Translations under genes and position numbers: made by a program
The notes under the pieces: generated by a model
What the model was told of the DNA's origin: nothing
The model's input: only the letters and a program-made list of their open reading frames with translations
Databases searched by the model: none
Shown: positions 1-10,116 of the stretch, in pieces
Layout of the letters: the number at the start of each line of letters is the position of its first letter
Numbering within the stretch: the stretch's first letter is position 1
DNA from: Tilletiaria anomala UBC 951
Taxonomy: Eukaryota; Basidiomycota; Exobasidiomycetes; Georgefischeriales; Tilletiariaceae
Direction of reading: 5' to 3'
DNA: 37,027 nucleotides
Assembly (NCBI RefSeq): GCF_000711695.1
Contig: NW_013546885.1
Coordinates: 1-37,027 of the forward strand

Positions 1-70
1 CCCTAACCCTAACCCTAACCCTAACCCTAACCCTAACCCTAACCCTAACCCTAACCCTAACCCTAACCCT
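1..70. repeat. Telomere repeat tract (CCCTAA)n
   Basis: Eleven perfect tandem CCCTAA units followed by a partial CCCT. This is the C-rich strand of a TTAGGG telomere, read from the chromosome end inward, so position 1 is at or near the physical left end of a chromosome. The tract breaks off abruptly into unique sequence after a short CGTGC-rich stretch (71-90). TTAGGG telomeres are common in basidiomycetes and filamentous ascomycetes. Confidence 0.98.
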
Positions 71-1339
71 GTCGTGCCGTGCCGTGCACTATCAAAGGAT
101 AACGAACTTAGCAGATCAAACCAGATCAAGCTCGCAGACAGACTCGCAATGTGGCCCCTGGAGTTGAAAAACTCATGGAAATTTCGTCCTGCTTGCTCAC
201 CTGGTGAATCCTCGTGTAACACATGAAGCCCATAGCCATGTGCGAAGTGCCACACTGTGAAGTCCCATATCTCTTCCGGTGTCATTGCGCATCTTTGACT
301 CGGGATAGATAGAACTGCCATCCAACTGAAGAGAGCGACAGTGCCCGCGAACCCGGGTTTTCAGTCGACCCTCACGTTCTGGCGCTCTAACGCACACGGG
401 ATACGCGTGAAACAGCTTCCCGCGTATTTGCTGCACCCTGGAGCCTGCTGGTCCTGAAGCAAACGTCGCACATGTGGTTGCCGCGGCGCCAAGTAAGATG
501 ATACCTGCGATGCAGAACGCCATGTTGCGACACCGCAGACCAGAGCGACGAAACATCGAGCATCAAAAAAGTAGAAATTAACTAGCAATGATGGTATTCA
601 GACTGCATGGGAGTCAGAGGCTAGTCCCTGTAACTGGTTGTTAGTGTACCCCGTTACACGGCTGACAACCCCATGTAACCCACAAAATGATACATGAGGT
701 CCAAGGCATTGACATACTGTGCCTTCATATGGACTTTGTACTCCACGCCCTGCTATCTGTTCAGCTTGAGGCGCAGGTGCAACGCGTACGGCCTCCATTG
801 AACCGGCTGAGACCTCCACCATTTCTCCGACAAGCGACACCAGCTTGTTCCAGCAGTGCGTTCTCTTGGCTTGCACGACGGAAAACAGCTGAACTCGGCG
901 GGTCAACGCGAGTGCAAACCCGAGAGATTGACCATCCTCTCTCATATTGGTAGAAACCAATTCGCGAAGTTGATCGAAAGAAGGGAAACACCTATGCCAA
1001 CCAGCGAGCTGTGCCTATCCGGATAAAGTTCAATAGCAGATCCAATTTCACATTGATAGAAACTCGCCCTCGCCGCGGCCTAGCGCTTTGCGAGTTATTG
1101 TTGGATTCCGCTAATTGCGTCACGCTCCTGAAGTACTTATTCTGTATCCTGCCGCCTGTTTCGCAGACTACAGCTCATGTGGCAGTCGGGTCGACATGCA
1201 AGCTCGACGCTGGATTTGAAATGAAGGGTGCATATTGCAGTGTTGGTAAGCATACATTCATGTGATCCACCACAAGCGAAATCACCTGTTGCGCACTTAA
1301 AGCAAACAAAGTGCACGAGACGGATTCCGAGATTCGTCC
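71..1339. other. Short subtelomeric region without a recognisable gene
   Basis: About 1.27 kb between the telomere tract and the stop codon of TRM5. Open frames on both strands (for example 598-960 on the minus strand and 687-953 on the plus strand) are short and overlapping. I recognise no family in them, and several lack an ATG. I see no RecQ-type helicase, no transposon protein, no tandem repeat array and no interstitial telomere tract. It may hold the TRM5 3' UTR at its inner edge. Confidence 0.6.
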
Positions 1340-3693
1340 TCATTGCAATTCCTGCATGGGCAGGTCAAGGAGAATCTCTCTCGACAGCCTGAAGCTGAGG
1401 CAATACATGTCTTTATTTGGCGCAACAGAACGAACGAGGTGAATCGAGACCTCCTGCTTTGTTGGCGTCTCAGCATTATGTCCATCTCGGGGAGGCACAA
1501 GTGCAGCGGGATGTTCATTGTCTAGCCCAAGAGCCTCATTCGCGCGCTGAAATGACAAGAAGTTAGGTTGTGGGCTATGAAACCGAAGCGGAAAAGAAAA
1601 AGGACAAAAACTTACCCGGCAAATGTCTTCGAAGGGATGTTCTAGATCTTTTGTAAAGCAGTGTACGTGGACCATCGGCCACTCGCTTCCGTTTTCTTCT
1701 TCATTCGCCTTCCTCTCTTTCAGTTCCTTCTCTAAGCCCGTTTGGTCTCCAATCACACGGTAGGCTCCGCGATACGCGTCAAGAAACTCTAGCGCGCTGC
1801 CGGGTAAGTTCATGACAAAATGGTCAATCAGCCTCCTTCTACGGCCGCGGGCTGGCGGCTGCGCTGCCGATGCGGTCGGGTGGTTGTCGCCGTTCGTACC
1901 TTGTGCGATTGGCTCTTGTCGGCGCTTGCGCTCTTCTTTCAGCCGCGCCCTACGACTCGTGGCCTCCTCTGCACCACCTTTCACAAGCAGCTTTCCGTCA
2001 AATCCCTCCTCCCAAGTCTGTTTGATGCTGTTTCGTATGAATGTTCTGCCATCCTCACATGCTGCGGTGCAGAAATTATCGACGCGGTTGCGCTTGCAGT
2101 TGTCCTTTAGGCTACCATAGCTAGCGGGATTGAGATCATTTGCCAGGACCCAGCATCCCTTCTTCGCAGCAGGAATGGCAAACGGACCTACGCCCGCCAT
2201 CACATCAGACACTACGTCGTATGGCGAAAAAAGAGAAATGAGACGCGCGTGCTCCGTGTGCAATCGACTGTTCCAGTAGACTTGGCGAAAATCGAAACTG
2301 AAAAGACACCCTGATTCAGACTTCACAGGGGCATGAGCTTTGATCGTCGTATTCAAAGCTTCACCCTATATGCCCTCACCAACTCGACCTGATAGCTCGA
2401 CTCGCCTGCTAATAGCTCCATTGCAAAGAAGCGAAACTCGGTGTCGATGCTGTCCAGTTTGTTTACGACCGTGCGCACTGATGCATTTTTCTAAAGTGAG
2501 GTGTGGCGTGTGAGTATCCGCCATTCAATATCACTGCATGGGCTTTCGATAACCATCAGAGGTTACGTCACGTCGGCGCACCTCAAGTAGGACTTGGCTG
2601 ATGACGAAGCGGTAAGGTAAGTAATCGTCCCTCAGGTTGACATGGGCTGTGAGGATGGATTGAATATTCTCCATTTTCAGCATGCGAACATCTCGCCGCT
2701 ACTGATATTCCCTTACCAATGTGACCAGTCAATGTGTAGGCGGTCGGCGTGCCCTCAGGCATGCTCGCTGGCAAGAGGCTGCTGATGACTTGATCTGCGG
2801 TGAAATAGTTGTAATTAACATGTAGCACATGCTTGACAAGAGCTAGCCCCTGCTGCACAGCCGCAGCGGTGAGCGAACCTGGGAGCTCGTCTGTACAGAT
2901 GGAACTGGGTCCTGTCAGTCTGACCCGGATTCTATTGGATCAGCTGAATGGTCAGGTGCTCACCTTGAGCTGAATAATTGAGCAACACGAAGCGATTTTG
3001 CTTTGGGCTAGTAGGATCTTCGACGACAGACGCAATCCTTGACGCGCGAAGGACATGACTAGATTGTAGCGGCAAGAAAGAGACAGAGAAAATGGGCACA
3101 TGGCATACGAGATCCGCTGGCAAAAATCCTCACCTAGCAATATTGGGGTCACCAAGTAATTTACCTACACCCTTAGCTTCCACGCGAAGAGCCACAACAT
3201 TAATATTGGCATTAAAGCCCGCTTTGAAGTCGTCAAGATGCAAGCTCTTTGCAAATGAGTCGAGCTGGTCCCTCTGCTCTGCGGAAAGGTCGTGTCGCTG
3301 ACCGCCGACGAACCGATTGGGCGATACAGGAGGAGCCGGCAAGCGCCTTAAAGACTTAGGAGGTACAATGACGACCTCATTGGAAACCCCGGTGCCGGAA
3401 GCCGGCGTCACGAGGGGAGAGGCGATCATGCTGCGATACTGCTGCGAGAATGGAAAGCAACAGGGCCGAACGGGCGACCGGGGAGTGACAGACTGCAGTC
3501 CGGCGTTACCCACAGTTCCGTGTAGCGTAGTGAGTGAATAAGGCAAGATATATGGTGCGCGGCGTTGAATTGATGCTGCGAGTAATCCCATACCCAGTCC
3601 GCATACCACTTCCTCGCGACCAAAAGCAGCTTTGGCTTGTCCGTAGGCGAAAAAACAGAAGTTCGACGACAATTTTCTTGTGATCGATAGCAT
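1340..3693 (-). CDS. TRM5: tRNA (guanine-37 N1)-methyltransferase Trm5
   Basis: Trm5 methylates G37 next to the anticodon using S-adenosylmethionine, preventing +1 frameshifting; in fungi it acts in the cytosol and mitochondria. Seven exons were resolved: 3134-3693, 2964-3058, 2717-2890, 2582-2646, 2380-2490, 1616-2320 and 1340-1546, with all phases closing to give about 638 aa. The sequence shows the AHVNLRDDYLPYR segment at the exon 3/4 join, VVNKLDSIDTEFRFFAMELL in exon 5, the class I SAM-binding loop DVMAGVGPFA (about residues 374-383) and the catalytic NLP motif in HFVMNLPGSALEF (about 506). A Lys/Arg-rich insertion lies between the last two motifs. The ATG at 3693 gives an N-terminus (MLSITRKLSSNF) that could be a mitochondrial presequence; a downstream Met (MIASPLV) could start a cytosolic form. 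The exon 4 donor GTGCGC is weak, but the join is supported by homology. The gene's 3' end faces the telomere. Confidence 0.93.
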
Positions 3694-4295
3694 TCGTTGC
3701 TGTCCTGGTCGCTCAACAGGTTGGGCTCATGTGAGAAGAAGCCGCAGGCGCTTCACGTACATTCGCTCGACGGTGCTACAAATCTTTACAACGAGTTATC
3801 ATGCCCTAGAGGAGTCAATCTTTGAATGACAATATCCATGTTGCGTTTCAGTCACCAATGACAAAAGCAAGCGAGTCAAGAGCCAAATGTGTGCTGGACT
3901 ACGCAGCCTATGCGTGGTGAGCGGGATTCGGGATTCGGTATTCAGGCTGAGTTGCAAATTATGTGAGTAGACTGTCTCTGACTCAGCTCGCGGGTTGGAC
4001 GAGAATTGAAAGGCTGATCGGTAATACCAAAGACGGACAACTCACGATGGATCCGCTGTCTTACATGCCGACGCTCCTTTTGTAGTACATGGTGGGTGCT
4101 ATATGTGTCCACCTGGCGGCAAATACTCCATGCGACCGTACCTCCGAAAGGAGGTCGCAGAGCAAGCCGGCAAGTAACCCCGCAGGTGTATATATTAGGA
4201 TGCAGTTCCCAGCGCACCGGCCCTGAGAGTTGTTTTTAACGCAACGAGCGACCTACACCTACACCTTGCTAGTTCGTCAAAAACGCATACGCCAT
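3694..4295. other. TRM5 upstream region; no gene seen
   Basis: About 600 bp between the TRM5 start and the first recognisable remnant of the aldo-keto reductase. A 91-codon minus-strand frame (3942-4217) has no recognisable motif. The region presumably contains the TRM5 promoter; I see no clear TATA or operator. Confidence 0.4.
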
Positions 4296-5337
4296 AGACA
4301 CTCACAAGATTGAAACTACCGAGGTGCCGGTGATCCATTTTGGGGTAATTGGCCTCGCAGCCTTTTTGAGAAATGATTGGTCACTTGCTGTGCATCGATT
4401 TCGAATTCGACCTGACTTAAAATGGCCTTGGAATGCACAGTAAGGCAAGCCGAAGACCCAAGAAGAGGTGAACGCCGTGTTCTAGCACCAGTTAAGTTTT
4501 AGCTCCGGTGTGATGTTCGACGCATCTGTCAACTACACCTAGTGCCTTTTTCTCGGACAAGATGAAGAGCAGATCGGCGGATTCTTTGCGAGCAACCGCT
4601 CCGTCCGCGAAAGGAATTTCCTGGCCACCAAGCATGTGATCACGCTCGACTTGAATACACTGCGCGGCATGAAAGTCGGCCAGGAACATGTCCTTGAAGC
4701 TTGACTTGTGTCTCTCAAGCGCCTTCAAACAGGCCGGATAGACCTATACGACGCGCATCGTCCGACGCCCGACTACGTCGGCACGCAGGATGGCATTAAG
4801 GAACTGTATAAGCAGGACAAGAATTGCTATTGCGGCATCAGCGGGTACAATGTAGAGCAGGTTGACGCCACCGAAAAGGTTGAGCATATCGATACCTTGC
4901 ATATCAAACTGTCTCCGTGGATGCCCAAAATTACAACCAACGAAATCTTAGACTGGTGCAAGTCGCATGACGTAATCAGCATCGCATACAGCCTGATCGG
5001 TAGAGGTTCCTACCCGGCGTGATCAAGAGTCACGACGACTTCGGCGAGTGAAACTTTCGCAAATCATGCACGTTTCGGCGACGAAAACTTCCAAGAGAAC
5101 CTGCAGGTCGTGCAAAAGTTAAAGTTAGCTCACAAGTTGGGCTGCACGCCAGCGCATATCTCTCTGGCTAGGGTCGTCGCTCAGGCCGACAGCAGCATTC
5201 CAATCACTGGTTCCACTCTAAACAATAATATCACCGGGAACATGACCGCAGCCGAGATTAAGCTTTCTAAGGAGGAGCTTGACGAAATCGATGACATCAT
5301 CAAGTCTTTCGAAGTCTTTGGCAGCATATACTCATAG
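4296..5337 (+). pseudogene. Decayed aldo-keto reductase (AKR) gene
   Basis: Aldo-keto reductases are NAD(P)H-dependent TIM-barrel carbonyl reductases. Nearly the whole length of an AKR13/pyridoxal-reductase-like protein can be followed in pieces: the N-terminal strand THKIETTEVPVIHFG (about 4300), EEQIGGFFASNRSVRERNFL (about 4567), SLKRLQTGRIDLYDAHRPTP (about 4711), the middle GTQDGIKEL...GISGYNVEQVDA, then IKSHDDFGE (about 5020) and the C-terminal LGCTPAHISLARVVAQ ... ELDEIDDIIKSFEVFG, ending in TAG at 5337. In-frame stops interrupt it at about 4702 (TGA where the family has Cys or a similar residue), within 4490-4560 and at about 5050. At least two frame changes are needed (around 5015-5030 and 5050-5110). 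No usable start codon precedes the first piece. The last 75 codons are well preserved, so inactivation may be fairly recent. I infer a non-functional host gene in a subtelomeric position. Confidence 0.82.
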
Positions 5338-5472
5338 GCCGTGCAAAAAATGGTAACATTCTGAGGCTAGAGCAAGGACCTTTCCTCAGATCAATCTTAC
5401 GTCTATTGCATTGTAACGTTAGAACTGTCATCAGAAAAAAATGCTTGCAATGGATCTTAATATGTCCCGAGT

Positions 5473-7576
5473 CTACATGCGCTCCGCGGCTGTCCGAGAG
5501 AAATCAGAGGCTGGATGTTAGCGTTTTCATGCATGCGCTTCGCGTTGGAGGAGCACTCACGCTCGTTGGTCAACAGGCGCAACGCCGAGCCGAGCACTTC
5601 CCGAGCACACCTGTACATCCAGAGACGAGCCAGTGCGACGTCGCGCTCTGCGCCCTTGACAATGACGACCTGAGAAGGGGAATTAACGAGCATGAGCGTC
5701 AGAAATGAGCGCAAAATAAGCGATATCTCACGCACCTCCCAAGCGCTGGCGATAACATGGGTTAGCTTGAAGCAAAATGTGACTATAGTGCTGGGCTGCT
5801 GATCCTTCATGGCTTGGCGAATCGCATCAGGGTATGTCGCAAGGAGCATGATCAATTCCCGAGCCTTGGGCTCGATTAGCAAGTCAGACCGCAGCTGCTC
5901 CGGGTCAATCGGACTGGGCAGCTCGAGACCGGTTTCTCTGTTCTTGCGCTCGACCGAGCACATGCGGGCATGGTTGTATTGCAGGTATGGCCCAGTGTCG
6001 CCTTCAAAGCTCAGCATGCGAGCCCAGTCAAAGTTGTAGTTGTTGATACGCTTTCCGCTCATATCTTGGATCTTGACGGCCGTCATTCCGACTTGGTCAG
6101 CAGTGGCCTCTGGATCCTCGACTTGAGCATACTTGACCTCATTGGTACGCATGACAGCGTGCATGTTATCGCGAGCTTGCTCGAGAATATCATCCAGGAA
6201 GACGACAGTGCCTTTACGCGTCGACATTCCCAGGACCATGCCAAAGTTGACATGGACAAGCTTTCCTGCCGAGGGCTTTGCCCATTCGTAACCGAGGAGC
6301 TCGACAATCTTGAAAAATTGTGCGACGTGCAGATCTTGCTGAGACGCGATGACGTACACAAGCCTGTCATAGCCTTTGCCGTCGTGACGATCTGTCATTC
6401 GGTGGATAATGGATGCAATATCACGAGTGAGGTAAAGCGGGGTCCCGTCTTTGCGCTGGATGATGGCCTTCTCAAGCTTGTACTTCGTCAAGTCAGCGAT
6501 GACAGCGCCCTTGTCTTCGGAGAGCAGTCCTGGCACCTCGTGCAGCCTCTTCAAAACATTATTGATCTGCTCTTTGGTCACCTGCGACTCTCCATTATAC
6601 TCGTCAAAGTGGATGTTGAGACGGGCGTAGGTCTTCTTGAGCTTCTTGATGGAAAGGTCACGGAAGAGGCGCCATAATTTGAGGCATGCCTCATCCCCAT
6701 CCTCCATCCCCTTGAAGAATTCACGAGCTTGGTTGTGCACCTCCTCGGCCTCAGCTTTGGCCTGAGCAGTGTCCTGCTCGCTCGTCCCATCCGGAAAGCT
6801 CGGCTCTGCGATGCGATTGATGGCGACGTAGATTTCGTAAAGATGCTTGACTGCATCTGTTTCGAGTTTCTGTTCGTCTCCGAAACGCCTCCACGCTACT
6901 GCAAGGAGTCCGAACTGTTTCCCCCAATCTCCGAGGTAGTTCCAGCGCTCTACCGTCCACCCATTCGCTTCATACAAATTTGCCAGGAATGCGCCAATAA
7001 TGGTGCTGCGGAGATGCCCCGCGTGAAGCGGTTTTGCGATGTTGACAGATGAGAATTCGACGATTGCGGTTTTGCCTTGCGCGGAGAGGTTGGATCCGTA
7101 AGGAGCGGTGGGTGACTTGCTCTTTTCATACTCAGCAGTCATGCTGCTGATGTAGGACAGAGTGAGCTTGGCCAGCGTGGACGTGCGGACCTTGTAGTGA
7201 ACAAAGCCACCTTGTTGTGTTATTGATTCGATGTACCCATTAACTTGGGCCTGTCGATAAATGACGCAATCTGTCAGACCAAAAATGCGCTGGACCACAT
7301 TGAAGGACGTTAGTGCCTCACCTTTTCGGTCACCTTTTTTGCCCAATCGTCTGGTTTGCCGCCAAGCCTGTAGCGGGGCAAGGCAACGTTGAAGTCACTG
7401 TCACCTTTGGTGGTCAGCATGACGCCCTCTAGGGCTTTGTCCAATGAGATCTGCTCTGGTAGGGCCTTGTGGACCTGATCTGCGATCGCGATCCTAAAGC
7501 AGTCGAGCGGCGCACGGCTTGGCTCGGTTCCAGGGAGATTTGGCAGCTCTGGCAGCTGAGAGAGAAGGGATGTCAT
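5473..7576 (-). CDS. RRS1: Arginyl-tRNA synthetase
   Basis: Charges tRNA-Arg in the cytosol and probably in mitochondria. Four exons: 7322-7576, 5736-7250, 5561-5669 and 5473-5489 (a 17-nt last exon encoding PAERM and the stop). They give 631 aa, the usual fungal size. Class I signatures are present: the HIGH-type motif KPLHAGHLRSTIIG, the motif WNYLGDWGKQFGLL, and MSTRKGTVVFLDD at the KMSKS position as in eukaryotic ArgRS. The C-terminal anticodon-binding domain includes RINNYNFDWARMLSFEGDTG and ends LTNEPAERM, matching the family's conserved terminus and supporting the tiny last exon. Intron 5670-5735 is 66 nt, stop-free and a multiple of three, so its retention would insert 22 residues in frame. 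The ATG at 7576 (MTSLLSQLPELP) fits a cytosolic start. The frame stays open upstream without any ATG but with a mitochondrial-presequence-like composition (see findings). It shares the intergenic region with divergent AYR1. Confidence 0.95.
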
Positions 7577-8657
7577 CTTGTGTTTTGCGCTATGCGGTCG
7601 AGCCACAGGCTGGGGAAGGTTGGAAGCACTTCGAAGGTGGATGATTCTCGTTTTCAGTGGTGTGTGAGGTTGAGTCGCTGATGTTTGATACAGCTGTGGG
7701 TGTTTCAGCTGAAACGCCAGCCGAGTGCTCGAAGCTGTAGCAGTAAGTAGGAGAGCAGAAGCTGACGGCTGCAGGTAGCGCGTCAAGCAGGCATTCGATG
7801 GTCGAAGTATGGTGGAAACGCCGTGGAGCGGCAGCGTTGCACTTCAAATCTCCGTCAACGGTCTCGAACAGAAGTGAGCGTGTGACAGATACAACTTTGG
7901 TTCAGTTTGTACAAAGCTTGAACTGTGGTGCAGCGTGGCTGTTCGTAGACAAAGCGAAGTTTTTGTGACTCGAACCCGGACGATGATGAGCTGCAACCAA
8001 GCAGTTGTTGATTTTCGTACCCTAAGAACGTTGTTGCTTGATAAATTGGCAAGGGGTTTAGTGCCCGTTCCGCTCCACTAAGTACTAGCATCAGTTGTTT
8101 GATTTTCGTACCAAAAGACCTTGCTGCTTCGTACCTTAACAAGGGGCTTCGAGCCCCGTTCCGCTCCACTGTTCCAAGTACAAAGCAACAACATCTTATG
8201 GTAAGAAAATCAACAACCGATGCTAGCCATCGACGAAATTTTTATGCTGAAGGCGTCCAACCCTAACTCCATAACACCTTCTGTTGCACCGATACCACAG
8301 TATGTTCGAATATTACTGAAAGCAACGGGAAGGTTGCCCCCTCCCCCACCCCAACAGGCGGATGCTCACTGGATTCGCAGGCCTGGCGCATGTGAATCGA
8401 TAATCGGTCATCGGCACAGTTCGAATGCACTGCAACCAGCGGCTGCGAGTGGGGTCGGGTTCCTATACATACACCCAGGCTTGTTCTGTTTTGGGATGAC
8501 GGTGGTTGGTGGCATTGGCATCTTGGCTTCGATTCCTCGACCAGCCTTCATTTGGGTTCCTCATATCTGCCCGCATCCTGAGCAACGGCTTCGATTGCTC
8601 GTCCCTCCCCGTCGGAACAAACGGCCAGACCCTGAGCGCTCTGCACACGAAACCACC
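7577..8657. other. Divergent intergenic region between RRS1 and AYR1
   Basis: About 1.08 kb serving as the upstream region of both genes. It contains the presequence-like non-AUG extension of RRS1 (7577 to about 7840, minus strand), a diverged direct duplication (8002-8170) and, on the plus strand, a frame open from an ATG at 8220 straight into AYR1. I see no separate gene that I can support. Confidence 0.5.
8002..8170. repeat. Diverged direct duplication, two copies of about 78 bp, period about 90 bp
   Basis: Copy 1 spans about 8002-8079 and copy 2 about 8092-8170. Both begin CAGTTGTT(T)GATTTTCGTACC, share an AAGGGG core and end with the identical string CGTTCCGCTCCACT. Between the ends they have diverged by substitutions. 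Copy 2 contains a perfect stem GGGGCT-TCG-AGCCCC (8141-8155); in copy 1 the equivalent stem has decayed. The last bases of each copy resemble nothing I recognise. The repeat lies in the promoter region between RRS1 and AYR1. Confidence 0.75.
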
Positions 8658-9698
8658 ATGTCGCGCATAAATCACACTCCCGAGGAATTGTCGACCGCGC
8701 AGGACCCGCGACGCGTGGTTTTGATCACTGGCTGTTCCGAAGGCGGTATTGGATACGAGCTTGCCGTCGCCCTAGATAGTACATCCAGTTACCGCGTCTT
8801 TGCTACGGCCCGAAATATGGAGAAGATGCGCACCCTGCCGCTTACCATTGAGCGGATCAACATGGATGTCTCAGACCAGGAGAGTGTCGACCATGCGGTG
8901 GAAGATGTGATACGCGCGGCGGGCAGAATCGGTGTGTAGAGTGGGGCAGAGGTGCTCGCAATGAGATTCCTAATGACCGAAGACCCTTTGCATTACTTCA
9001 TCTCAGATGTCCTCGTCAACAATGCCGGTGTCAACACTGGCGTTGGGCCCGCGGTCGAAGTCAGCGTCGATCGCTACACCCAGACTTACGACGTGAACGT
9101 CTTTGGACTTTTGCGCGTCACCCAGGCTGTGGCAAAGCACATGATCCCTTACGCTCGTCAGCAAGGTACGGCCAAAGCCGGTATGATCGTCAACATCGGC
9201 TCCATCGTCGGCTATCTTGCGCTTCCTTACTCCGCGGCGTACAACTCATCCAAGGCTGCTGCCCACTCGATCAGCGACGCCATGCGACTCGAGCTGGAAC
9301 CGTTTGGCATTAAAGTCATCGTCGTCGCACCGGGAAAGATCAAGAGTCACTTTGGAGACAAGGGAGAGTCGGACATCGACACCCCACCCGATGGAGGCAA
9401 CTATGCCCACGTTTTAGATCAAGTCAGGGCACGTGCGCAGATCAGCCAGGTAGGTAACTCGATGCCTGCGCGCATATTTGTGAAGCAAGTGGTCAAGCAC
9501 ATGGAGCAGCACGGGAGCCTGGGCGATGGAAAGAGTTTGGGCCGCAAAGGCGCTTATCTCACCGTGGGCCCCGCTAGCTCGATGGCCTGGACCTGTTGGT
9601 ATCTTCCACCTTTCCTTAAGGATGCTCTTATCAAAAGGGTGTTCAAGCTTTCCAAGATTGGGCACTTCCCGTCTCAACAGAGTAAGAAGCTTAATTGA
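8658..9698 (+). CDS. AYR1: Short-chain dehydrogenase, Ayr1-like 1-acyl-DHAP reductase
   Basis: Predicted to reduce 1-acyldihydroxyacetone phosphate with NADPH to lysophosphatidate in glycerolipid synthesis at the ER or lipid droplets. Exons 8658-8931 and 9007-9698, joined in phase 1, give 321 aa. The Rossmann cofactor motif is TGCSEGGIGYELA near residue 24, DVLVNNAG lies across the exon join, and the catalytic Ser is in NIGSIVGYLALPYS with Tyr/Lys in YNSSK. The TGCSxGGIG form and the hydrophobic, basic C-terminal region (about 90 residues after the catalytic core) fit the Ayr1 branch better than generic SDRs, though substrate cannot be read from sequence alone. The ATG at 8658 has a good context (ACCACCATGT). 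An in-frame ATG at 8220 would add 146 low-complexity residues and is less likely. It converges with the FHA gene. Confidence 0.85.
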
Positions 9699-10116
9699 GA
9701 CTATAGTCCAAATCGCTTGTCAAACCAGCAATCACTTTTAATTGTCTATGTTCGCTTGTCTCTATATGGAATCCAGCATTTGTAAACATGTGGAGAGAAA
9801 ATCATCGCATGTGCGCGCCAACTCTTTGTGATCTTGCAAAGTCTCTGAATTGAAACAACAGTTAAAAATACAGGTCAAGGTAAAGTTATACATGCTGGGA
9901 CAGGAGCAAATATGGGTACTTCTCCAATGTGGGCGGACGAATGCGAAAGTGCAATGAACAAATTGTGAAAAGTAACGATGCGAACAGGTTCAGCTGTGGC
10001 CTCTTAAGTCAACATTGTGATAATTGTGAGTCTTGTGAAAATGAATTTGTGCGGACCGACGAGGCGAATCGGAAATCGAGCTCGGTATTCATCGAGGTTG
10101 GGGGGACGCTTGTCAT
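9699..10116. other. Convergent intergenic region (3' UTRs)
   Basis: About 420 bp between the stop codons of AYR1 and the FHA gene, locally AT-richer than the flanks. No gene seen. Confidence 0.5.

Noticed and set aside
598-960. Minus-strand 120-codon frame in the subtelomere as a gene
   Set aside because: No ATG at its start, no recognisable motif, and overlapping frames of similar length on both strands.
5670-5735. Reading the 66-nt open segment of RRS1 as coding
   Set aside because: It has GTGCGT...CTCAG borders, and removing it restores the conserved AWEV-VIVKGAERDVALARL alignment of the ArgRS C-terminal domain.
7955-7995. GGGTTCGAGTC on the minus strand as a tRNA B box
   Set aside because: The flanking bases do not form the five-pair T stem and no A box lies at the right distance.
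8102-8175. tRNA-like T-arm (CTTCGAGCCCC) in the second repeat copy
   Set aside because: The T stem does not pair in tRNA geometry and no D or anticodon arm can be placed.
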